In this document: piece by piece, positions 1-6,834 of the stretch | How the letters are laid out: each line of letters starts with the position of its first letter | Numbering within the stretch: position 1 is the first letter of the stretch | Assembly: GCA_003021505.1 (NCBI GenBank) | Contig: PXPT01000138.1 | Location: 1-33,463 of the forward strand | DNA from: Cyanobacteria bacterium QS_4_48_99 | GTDB taxonomy: Bacteria > Cyanobacteriota > Cyanobacteriia > Cyanobacteriales > Rubidibacteraceae | Direction of reading: 5' to 3' | DNA length: 33,463 nt | Translations under genes and position numbers: made by a program | Notes under the pieces: generated by a model | Databases searched by the model: none | The model's input: only the letters and a program-made list of their open reading frames with translations | What the model was told of the DNA's origin: nothing

Positions 1-138
1 ACCTTATTTTCTCGGTCTTGCACAAACTGCCTGCTGCAGTCAAGGGCACTTCAAGTTCTGCTTACCATGGTCGATTTTGCCGTTTTTCACGAGTTGGTCT
101 GAGCCGCAGCTAGGGCAAGGAGGCAAATTCACCGACAT
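1..138 (-). pseudogene. IS1-family InsA-like transposase, 5' part, frameshifted, runs off window
   Basis: Reading leftwards from an ATG at 138 gives MSVNLPPCPSCGSDQLVKNG and then KIDHGKQNLKCP. This is the zinc-ribbon start typical of IS1 InsA, with a CPSC pair and then CP. A stop follows at once, but skipping one base near position 47 restores DCSRQFVQDRENK, the expected continuation with the second half of the zinc ribbon. The gene therefore carries a single-base frameshift and continues beyond the left edge of the window. It lies on the same strand as the IS1 InsB wreck near 4.1-4.5 kb. Identification rests on motif recognition. The frameshift could in principle be programmed, since IS1 uses frameshifting, but in IS1 that occurs at the insA/insB junction and not inside the zinc ribbon. 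Confidence 0.75.
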
Positions 139-182
139 CAGCTTACTAATGAGAACCTACTTTTCCTATCCTTACCTTTTTA

Positions 183-353
183 GGACTACCGCGGCGGAGA
201 AGGTTCAACCGGGGTTTGTATGGGGAGCGTAACCGAGTCGAGCGTTTAATCAATCGATTGAAGCAGTATAGACGCATTGCTGTCCGCTACGAAAAGTACG
301 CCGTGAACTATTTGGCGATGCTGATGATTGGTGCTATTCGTCTTTGGTTTTGA
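183..353 (+). pseudogene. IS5-like transposase, C-terminal remnant
   Basis: Codons from 183 to the TGA at 351-353 read GLPRRRRFNRGLYGERNRVE and then RLINRLKQYRRIAVRYEKYA, ending in a short hydrophobic tail (VNYLAMLMIGAIRLWF). The block with R-x-x-IERxxxxLKxxRRIAxRYEK followed by a final YLA(M/A)xxxxxxxxL is the conserved C-terminus of IS5-family DDE transposases, in which the E of the DDE triad lies upstream of RLKxxRRIAxRYEK. No N-terminal part exists upstream. The remnant abuts the 5' flank of the IS1-like fragment, so two element types have eroded into each other here. No target duplication or terminal repeat could be defined. Confidence 0.75.
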
Positions 354-457
354 GTTCGCAGATACGCCCTACCCTTTCCCCGATTTCGCGCCAAGGCGTA
401 ACTGATGGAGCCAGAAACTGCTATATCTGTGAAACAGCCCCTGGCAGTTAGAAAAGC

Positions 458-1639
458 TTATCCTTGGAAGAACTCGATGGTTTTGGCAAGCGCATCTGAC
501 TTCTGTTGAGCCAGTTCCATGTCTCGGTAATTTGCCTTAAACTGCATGAGCTTGGGTTGAATCTCTTCTGCCACGGGACAAGATTGCGTTCCATATCCGA
601 GCTTGTCTAAAGCTGGCTCTTGATAGGGAAGGCTCCAAGCCGCGTAAAAGCCGTCACCGCCCATATTTTTGTAGGTTTGATAAAAATCCTTCCAGGGAAC
701 TCCCAGTGCAGCCATGCCCTCGTACTTCACAGCGTAACTCCAATAGGTATTCGTGTAGCCTTGGGGTACTTGCTGCGGAATTAGCCAATCGCATCCATCA
801 ATCACTTCAGTGTAGAGTTGCGCCACCTGCTGATGCCGCTTGACAATTTCGTCTATTCGCTCCATCTGTGCCACCCCGACAGCGGCACAAAGTTCTGTCA
901 TCCGATAGTTCCATCCCAGACAGTCATGCCTTTTGTAATTGGGATCTTGAAAGGGATCTTCGTTTAGTTTGACTCTTCCCCCATCTGCTGTCAGATTTTT
1001 GTAGCCAATTCCGGCATTTTTGCGAACCTCCAGCGCGAGTTCCTCATCGTTGCTTATCACCATACCGCCCTCTCCAATTCCAATATGCTTGGAATTTTCA
1101 AAGCTAAACATAGACATATGCCCAATCGTGCCAGCCAGACGTCCCTTGTACGTTCCCAAAAGGCATTGAGCGTTGTCCTCAATCACGGTGAGATTGTGTT
1201 CGGCGGCGATTTCCATAATCGCATCCATATCTGGTGGTAAGCCATACAGAGACACGGGCATAATCGCTTTCGTCCGAGGGGTTATGCGCTTACGCAAGTC
1301 TTCCGGGTTAATATTGAACGTGTCGGGATCGATATCAGCGAACACTGGCACTGCACCTTGATAAAGCGTGGCAAAGGAATTCATAACCACTGTTAATGCG
1401 GGCGAGATAACCTCATCCCCGGGACCGACACCAGCAGCACGCAGGCAAGTGTGTAGCCCAGATGTGCCAGAATTGTGGGCGATCGCATAATTGATCCCAA
1501 AACGCTCAACAAACTGTTGCTCCAAGCTTTGCGTCCAACTGCCACTAGTGGCAGAGGGCTTTTCAGAATCTAGTACCTGCTTGACGTATTCGAGTTCGTT
1601 GCCAATATATTTACTGAGTTGCTTTTGTTTTACTACCAT
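458..1639 (-). CDS. DegT/DnrJ/EryC1/StrS-type PLP-dependent sugar aminotransferase
   Basis: This 393-residue protein is a fold-type I PLP enzyme of the family that aminates keto-sugars bound to nucleotides. Visible landmarks are SGTSGLH at 57-63 (phosphate-binding loop), VIEDNAQC at 152-159 (D155 expected to contact the pyridine nitrogen, Q158) and SFENSKHIGIGEGGM at 179-193, where K184 is the expected Schiff-base lysine. The length is normal for the family. Its start lies 27 bp after the stop of the nucleotidyltransferase gene on the same strand, so the two are probably cotranscribed. With a dehydrogenase, nucleotidyltransferase and NeuB-like synthase nearby, the likely role is installing an amino group on a precursor of a nonulosonic or other amino sugar for surface glycan. 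The exact substrate cannot be read from sequence. Confidence 0.9.
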   Translation of the reverse strand: MVVKQKQLSKYIGNELEYVKQVLDSEKPSATSGSWTQSLEQQFVERFGINYAIAHNSGTSGLHTCLRAAGVGPGDEVISPALTVVMNSFATLYQGAVPVFADIDPDTFNINPEDLRKRITPRTKAIMPVSLYGLPPDMDAIMEIAAEHNLTVIEDNAQCLLGTYKGRLAGTIGHMSMFSFENSKHIGIGEGGMVISNDEELALEVRKNAGIGYKNLTADGGRVKLNEDPFQDPNYKRHDCLGWNYRMTELCAAVGVAQMERIDEIVKRHQQVAQLYTEVIDGCDWLIPQQVPQGYTNTYWSYAVKYEGMAALGVPWKDFYQTYKNMGGDGFYAAWSLPYQEPALDKLGYGTQSCPVAEEIQPKLMQFKANYRDMELAQQKSDALAKTIEFFQG

Positions 1640-1666
1640 ATTCCTTTCCTTGTTTAAACTGGGAAA

Positions 1667-2434
1667 TTACTGTTGAGATGATTCAGGTTTCACCCGAATA
1701 TCAAAGCTCGCATGTTTGTTCTTCCATTCCTGGGAGCGTTTTTGGCTGAGTTGGGCAATTTCTGGCTGAGAATCAACTAGCTCGATCACATCTCGAAGGG
1801 AAAGATTTTTTCGGTAAGGATACAGCTTTTCCAATACCGTCTTAAAAAACTCGAAATCTTCGGTGTAATCAAGTGTCATCCGCAATTCGGGACGACGCAG
1901 AGACTCATCTTGAACTGGTATTTGCTCTAGCTGGAAGCGGTTGGTTTCTAGAAAATATCGTTCCCAACCATCTGTGCCTCCCTCTTTGATTTCGCTCAAT
2001 TGTTTGAGGGCTTCTGTTTTAACGCCATAGGGTGTAATGCCCAAGGGGAGATCGTTAAATAGAATAAAATCTGCCTTAGTTTGCCAGAACCTTTCGATAG
2101 CTAGATCGACAAGTTCGGGATCGCACAGAAGATCATCACCACCAATAGAAATAATGAAGTCAACTTGATACTCATACGCTGCCTGAAGCATGCGTTCAAC
2201 CACATCTTCAGTGTTTCCTCGAAAATTGGCAATTTCGTGGCGCGAAGCTAATTCAATTAAGGCATCATCCTCGGCTAATTGGGTAGTACATAAAACTAAT
2301 CCATTAGGACGTTGGGCAGTTTGGAGGCGTTCAATCTGATAGTCCAAAATTGGTCGCCCCATCACCGGGTGCAATAGCTTCCCTGGTAGTCGCGTTGAGC
2401 CTGTACGAGCCAATAGTAATATACTAGTTTTCAC
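1667..2434 (-). CDS. SpsF/NeuA-like cytidylyltransferase-family nucleotidyltransferase
   Basis: This 255-residue protein has an N-terminal nucleotide-binding signature, LLARTGSTRLPGKLL at 7-21, which matches the R-x-x-S-x-R-L-P-x-K pattern of CMP-sialate and CMP-KDO synthetases and of SpsF-type proteins. A later IISIGGDDLLCDPELVD segment supplies the metal-binding acidic region (usual form x-x-GDxPL-x-DP). It is predicted to be cytoplasmic and to activate a sugar acid or related sugar as an NMP/NDP derivative. It lies between the dehydrogenase and the aminotransferase on the same strand. The arrangement, opposite a NeuB-like synthase, fits the CMP-activation step of a nonulosonic-acid pathway. 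However, SpsF homologues are poorly characterised, so the nucleotide and sugar remain inferred. Confidence 0.85.
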   Translation of the reverse strand: MKTSILLLARTGSTRLPGKLLHPVMGRPILDYQIERLQTAQRPNGLVLCTTQLAEDDALIELASRHEIANFRGNTEDVVERMLQAAYEYQVDFIISIGGDDLLCDPELVDLAIERFWQTKADFILFNDLPLGITPYGVKTEALKQLSEIKEGGTDGWERYFLETNRFQLEQIPVQDESLRRPELRMTLDYTEDFEFFKTVLEKLYPYRKNLSLRDVIELVDSQPEIAQLSQKRSQEWKNKHASFDIRVKPESSQQ

Positions 2435-2504
2435 TGTCTAGTTTCCACTCCTGAATTGAAAACATTGTTCTTTCATTCAGTTCAAATTAGGGCGTGTTTG
2501 CAAA

Positions 2505-2550
2505 CTCTAAAAACCGCAAAGGCACAAAGAAAAGAGCACCAAGGTGAACA
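2505..2550. repeat. purine-rich dispersed repeat of the AACCGCAAAGGCACAAAG type
   Basis: The spacer between the dehydrogenase and the nucleotidyltransferase contains a purine-rich run beginning AAAAACCGCAAAGGCACAAAG and continuing with AGAGCACCAAGG. It resembles the low-complexity 'AACCGCAGAGGCGCAGAG' strings often scattered in cyanobacterial intergenic DNA. The 166-bp gap that holds it makes a single transcript across all three minus-strand genes less certain. Confidence 0.5.
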
Positions 2551-2600
2551 GAAGAAGCAATCGAGGGGTTAAAAAGTAAGCAGACAGACTATAGAAAAAA

Positions 2601-3446
2601 CTACCAAGCTGTCCATCCCCCATCGGCAATCAGATTAGCACCTGTCATATAAGATGATGCCTCAGAAGCAAGAAAGAGGATAGCGCCGCGATATTCTGTT
2701 TTATTCGCCATGCGTCCCATCGGCGTTCGGTAAGAATAGTTTTTAACAAACTCTTCACCATGATCATCGTATACGCCACCAGGAGTAAGGGCGTTAACGC
2801 GAATATTTTTGCCCGCCCAGTAAGTTGCTAAATAGCGAGTTAAGGAAATAATTGCTCCTTTAGTAACAGAGTAGGAAGCAGGGGTATTAAAAGTGATTGT
2901 GGGATCGTATGGACTGCGAACATTTTCGTATATCCGCTGATCGGGAGCAACAACACCATAAGTAGAACTGATATTAATGATAATACCAGAGTTCTGCTGA
3001 ACCATCTGTTTGCCGACAGCTTGTGAGCACAGGAAGGTTCCGGTTAAATTAACATCAAGCGCTTGTTGCCAAATATCGAGAGGATAGTCTTCAAAATCGG
3101 AAAAATAGCCTTTTACTTGTTCGGAACCCCCTTTCACTGTAAGAGCGGCGTTATTGATCAATATATCTATCTGACCGAACTTTTCCCGAACCCGTTGAAC
3201 CATCCGCTCAACTGATGTTTTGTCAGAAACATTGACTTCTACAGGGAATGCTTCCACACCCCATTGATTAGTAATGTCTTGAGCGAAACTTTGGCTTTTT
3301 TCTAGTTGCAGGTCAGCCAACACTACGTTAGCACCCGCTTCTGCAAGCACATGGGCATGTTCCTGCCCTAAAAGTCCGCAAGCTCCTGTCAAAATCGCTA
3401 TTTTTCCAGATAGGTCGAACAGTGCTGATGCTGAATTCACTTCCAT
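2601..3446 (-). CDS. short-chain dehydrogenase/reductase (SDR), classical type
   Basis: This 281-residue Rossmann-fold oxidoreductase carries the classical SDR landmarks: the TGACGLLG cofactor loop at 20-27, DLQ at 45-47 after the second strand (an acidic residue suggests NAD preference), NNAA at 98-101, the catalytic serine in NISST near 160, and YSVTK with Y192 and K196. A C-terminal SYMTGANLIADGGWTAW closes the fold in the usual way. The segment between the serine and the tyrosine is longer than usual (about 30 residues, including YENVRSPYDP), so the substrate pocket is probably specialised. It is the first gene of the minus-strand trio and is read away from the NeuB-like operon. It is most likely a sugar oxidoreductase in surface-glycan synthesis. 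Similar SDRs adjoin NeuB-like genes in legionaminic-type clusters. Confidence 0.88.
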   Translation of the reverse strand: MEVNSASALFDLSGKIAILTGACGLLGQEHAHVLAEAGANVVLADLQLEKSQSFAQDITNQWGVEAFPVEVNVSDKTSVERMVQRVREKFGQIDILINNAALTVKGGSEQVKGYFSDFEDYPLDIWQQALDVNLTGTFLCSQAVGKQMVQQNSGIIINISSTYGVVAPDQRIYENVRSPYDPTITFNTPASYSVTKGAIISLTRYLATYWAGKNIRVNALTPGGVYDDHGEEFVKNYSYRTPMGRMANKTEYRGAILFLASEASSYMTGANLIADGGWTAW

Positions 3447-4129
3447 TTCCTTCCCAAATCACCTTCATTAGCCCTACAAGAGTTGACCCGTTTTTGCCTT
3501 GCTTTTCTCTCACGAAGCATCAATTAACTGCTCTCTCTTTTATTTTCTCTGACATTGCATACTTTATCTGGTCTGGTTAGTTAATTTCGCTATTGCGTAA
3601 GTTCTATCCCTAGTTGAACGCGCTCCGATATGGTTCGACTAGAGCGGTAAAGTCTTTAAATACTCAAGTTATGCTCTATACATTAGAACTTAAACAAGTC
3701 ACCACTTTGACTCGAATCAAACCACAAATTTAAGTTTATATATAACAAAGCTTTAATTCTATTGTCAAGTATTGTCAAGGTACACCATTACAAAATTGAG
3801 CTAAAAATGCAAACATTGTTAATTTTTTTAAAAGAACAAAAAAATAAGTCGACTAAATGCTATTATTTTGAAATAATTCGCCATATTCAGGTACAGTATA
3901 GCGCTTGCCGCATAGGTAGAAGCCATTTTCAATTAACTACATCACCACTCCATCCTTTCCTTATACAAGGGAGTATCAAGAATTCGTGATTGATCACGCC
4001 TTAGTGTGGGTAAAGTATTTTGCCCGACACTGGATACAGCGTTACCTGTAATTATCGCTCTACCACTTCAAGTGTGGAGTCATCGATATCACGTGTAGTG
4101 GTAGTGTTATTTATGTAGTGAAAGTTGAT
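3447..4129. other. AT-rich intergenic stretch between divergent glycan genes; inverted repeat at 4060-4104
   Basis: No convincing gene is seen. The DNA is markedly AT-rich between about 3720 and 3900. A perfect 8-bp inverted repeat, CTACCACT at 4060-4067 and AGTGGTAG at 4097-4104, lies just beyond the stop of the IS1-like InsB wreck. It could be an element end or a simple hairpin. Promoters for the minus-strand trio should lie here, but I could not identify convincing -35/-10 boxes. Confidence 0.5.
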
Positions 4130-4535
4130 CTAGTTCAATAGTAACTCCCTATTATAATGGTGGACAAAATAGAGTATGGCTCCTTCATGATTGAAAAAGT
4201 TTTTAGAAAATGAAAGATCTTTTCTCACCAAACGAGAATATCTTTGTCTGAGGGTATTATTAAATCTTTCTATTTGAGAAGACACGGGCGCAAAATTATT
4301 TCCGCGCCGTTATATTTCCGTAGTTGTTTGACCACTTTTTTGGTACTTGGATAATGCCTATTCGATGGAATAAATTGTTGATATGACTCCCATGAATTAG
4401 TATCTACTTGAGCATTATTCTGATACACTCGAGGAAGCGATACGCGCGGAGCGCGTCATGCTTCGCATATCGCCAAATTCTTGGGCACTTTCCCGACTTC
4501 TATTTCCGAAATATAAGCAACTCTAGTTTAGAATC
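4130..4535 (-). pseudogene. IS1-family InsB-like transposase remnant, frameshifted and interrupted
   Basis: Read leftwards, the region gives AYISEIE, SRESAQEFG, then (after an interruption) LPRVYQNNAQVDTNSWESY and QQFIPSNRHYPSTKK. A frameshift follows, and then SSQIERFNNTLRQRYSRLVR, KDLSFSKNFFNHEGA, ILYFVHHYN and a TAG at 4130-4132. The IERFNNTLRQRxSRLVRKxLSFSK...HHYN ending is diagnostic of IS1-type InsB. At least two lesions are present: a frameshift near 4280, and a palindrome of about 36 bp inserted at 4437-4473. The InsA half is not recognisable. It lies on the same strand as the InsA fragment at the left edge, so the two flank the three minus-strand glycan genes in direct orientation. 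Confidence 0.8.
4437..4473. repeat. palindromic repeat inserted in IS1 remnant
   Basis: The 37-bp segment starts GCGATA and ends TATCGC. It contains an inner GC-rich arm (CGCGCGGAGCGCG) and a second hairpin ATGCTTCGCAT. Deleting it brings the transposase reading SRESAQEFG next to LPRVYQNNA, so it looks like an insertion into the transposase gene. It resembles the HIP1-related palindromes that are dispersed in cyanobacterial genomes. Confidence 0.65.
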
Positions 4536-4579
4536 GCAAATTATTTGATCGTGGTTTCAAGAACTACTGTAGCTACATT

Positions 4580-6832
4580 ATGATTTTTGAAAAACATATT
4601 GGCGATTATATTGTTTTTGCCGAAGACAGTATTATTAATGCCCTCAGAAAAATTAGTGACAATAAAAGTCGGATTGTCTTCTCAGTTACAGAGAAGGGGA
4701 TTCTCGAAGGTGTCCTAACTGATGGTGACTTCCGCCGCTGGTTGGTGAATCAGCAGACAATCGACCTGAACCAGCCAGTGAAAACAATCTCCAATAAAAA
4801 CTTTAAATCTGCTTCTGTAGATGAGGAGCAAAGCAAGCTCGAAACCTACTTTTCCTCTGAAATTGAGTTTGTTCCTCTACTGGATCATAGGGGACATTTA
4901 GTTGCGATCGCTTCTCAAAAACCCGCGACAATTCAAATTGGCAATTTCACCATCGATGAAACTTCTCCCACTTTCGTCATTGCCGAAATTGGCATGAACC
5001 ATAATGGCAGCCTAGAACTTGCCAAAAAGTTAATCGACCAGGCAATAGAATCAGGAGCGAATTGTGCCAAGTTCCAGATGCGAAGTCTGGAATCTTTATA
5101 CCGAAATGCGGGTAATGCCCATGATGCCAGCGAAGACTTGGGTTCGCAGTACAATCTAGATTTGCTTTCCCGCTTTCAACTCACTCCCGAGGAGATGTTT
5201 ACAGCCTTTGATTACTGCCAACAACAGGGAATTTTACCCCTCTGTACACCGTGGGATCTACAGAGTTTGGCATGGCTAGAGGAATACGGAATGCCAGCTT
5301 ACAAAGTTGGCTCGGCTGACCTCACCAACCACGATTTACTTGCAGCAGTAGCCAAGACAGGCAAGCCTTTAATTTGCTCCACAGGCATGTCCACTGAGGC
5401 AGAAATTGAGGAATCGGTCACTCTTTTGAAACGATTGGGAGCAATGTACGTATTACTGCATTGTAATTCTACCTATCCCGCTCCCTTTAAGGACGTGAAT
5501 CTCAACTACCTAGAACGACTGAACGAAATTGGCGACTGTCCGGTGGGGTACTCAGGGCACGAACGGGGTTTCCACGTAGCAGTTGGTGCAGTTGCCAAGG
5601 GTGCCAAGGTAATTGAAAAACACTTCACTCTCGATAAATTTATGGAGGGTAGGGATCACAAAGTGAGCTTGCTACCAGAAGAATTCCGGGCGATGGTGGA
5701 AGGGATTCGGCAAGTCGAGCAAGGCTTGGGAAACACCACAGAACGCCAAATTAGTCAGGGGGAACTGATGAACCGGGAAACCCTGGCTAAAAGCTTAGTG
5801 ATAGACCGCGAACTCGCACCAGGAGAGGTGATTACAGCGGAGATGATTGATATCAAAAGTCCTGGGCGCGGTTTACAACCCAACCGCAAAGCGGAATTAA
5901 TCGGGCATAGAGCCAATCGACATTTCCAAGCGGGTGATTTTTTCTTCCCCAGCGATCTCTTAGAAGCACAGGTTCAGGCACGAAACTACAAGTTTAACCG
6001 ACCTTGGGGACTGCCTGTGCGCTACCACGACTTCGAGGCGCTTTTAGGAATGTCCAATCCTGATTTTCTAGAGTTTCATCTGAGCTACAAAGACCTAGAA
6101 GAGGAGATTGGCCGCATTTTTGAGCGCAGTTATGATTTAGGGCTAGTGGTGCATAGCCCAGAACTTTTTTCAGGAGACCATATCCTCGACCTCTGCTCGC
6201 TAGATTGGGAGTATCGCCAGCACTCCATTCAGGAACTTCAGCGCGTGATTGAAGTGACGCGATCACTCCAGCCTTACTTCCATAAAGCAACTAGACCTTA
6301 CATCGTCACCAATGTGGGTGGTTTTACCACGGATACCCCCCTACCACTATCCCAACGACGACAACGCTATGACCTTCTCCTCGATAGTCTCTCCCGCCTT
6401 GATAGCTTAGAGGAAGTAGAAATCCTTCCCCAAACCATGCCCCCCTTCCCCTGGCAGTTCGGTGGTCAACGCTACCACAACCTGTTTGTTAACCCGACCG
6501 AAATTGTCGAGTTTTGTCAAGACAATGGCTACCGCATTTGCCTAGATCTTTCCCACTCCAAGCTTGCTTGCAACCAGCAGAAGCTATCTTTCCAGGACTT
6601 TGTCGATCAAGTCGGAGCTTACACGGCTCATCTACACATTGCTGATTCGGAAGGGGTAGATGGAGAAGGTTTACAAGTTGGGGAAGGAGAGATTGATTTC
6701 CCAGCCTTGTTAGAGAATTTGGACAAAGCAGCCCCCCCAGCCTCATTTATTCCCGAAATTTGGCAGGGACACAAAAATGAAGGTGAAGGGTTCTGGATCG
6801 CCCTAGAGCGATTAGAGCAAGATTGGGAATAG
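4580..6832 (+). CDS. four-domain NeuB-type nonulosonic acid synthase (CBS-NeuB-SAF-TIM barrel fusion)
   Basis: This 750-residue fusion protein has four parts. Residues 1-115 resemble a CBS pair (ITD-like VLTDGDFRRWL at 45-55 and VPLLDHRGHLVAI at 98-110). Residues 130-390 are a NeuB/PseI/LegI-type TIM barrel, with AEIGMNHNG at 135-143, KFQ at 164-166, GSAD at 244-247, CSTGM at 266-270, HCNSTYP at 294-300, GYSGH at 323-327 and EKHFTLD at 346-352. This class condenses phosphoenolpyruvate with an N-acyl hexosamine. Residues 400-465 are an antifreeze-like SAF domain. Residues 475-750 look like an AP-endonuclease-2/sugar isomerase barrel (VHSPE 524-528, DLSH 656-659, HIAD 686-689, PEIW 725-728), with potential metal ligands retained. 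The extra barrel might epimerise or isomerise the substrate, and CBS might bind a nucleotide. Both are inferences. There is no obvious Shine-Dalgarno sequence before the ATG at 4580, and the glycosyltransferase gene follows within 3 bp. Confidence 0.9.
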   Translation: MIFEKHIGDYIVFAEDSIINALRKISDNKSRIVFSVTEKGILEGVLTDGDFRRWLVNQQTIDLNQPVKTISNKNFKSASVDEEQSKLETYFSSEIEFVPLLDHRGHLVAIASQKPATIQIGNFTIDETSPTFVIAEIGMNHNGSLELAKKLIDQAIESGANCAKFQMRSLESLYRNAGNAHDASEDLGSQYNLDLLSRFQLTPEEMFTAFDYCQQQGILPLCTPWDLQSLAWLEEYGMPAYKVGSADLTNHDLLAAVAKTGKPLICSTGMSTEAEIEESVTLLKRLGAMYVLLHCNSTYPAPFKDVNLNYLERLNEIGDCPVGYSGHERGFHVAVGAVAKGAKVIEKHFTLDKFMEGRDHKVSLLPEEFRAMVEGIRQVEQGLGNTTERQISQGELMNRETLAKSLVIDRELAPGEVITAEMIDIKSPGRGLQPNRKAELIGHRANRHFQAGDFFFPSDLLEAQVQARNYKFNRPWGLPVRYHDFEALLGMSNPDFLEFHLSYKDLEEEIGRIFERSYDLGLVVHSPELFSGDHILDLCSLDWEYRQHSIQELQRVIEVTRSLQPYFHKATRPYIVTNVGGFTTDTPLPLSQRRQRYDLLLDSLSRLDSLEEVEILPQTMPPFPWQFGGQRYHNLFVNPTEIVEFCQDNGYRICLDLSHSKLACNQQKLSFQDFVDQVGAYTAHLHIADSEGVDGEGLQVGEGEIDFPALLENLDKAAPPASFIPEIWQGHKNEGEGFWIALERLEQDWE

Positions 6833-6834
6833 TT

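Noticed and set aside
3762-3989. 75-residue open frame in the AT-rich gap
   Set aside because: Composition is simple AT-rich, there is no ribosome-binding site or known motif, and the start lies in unremarkable sequence.
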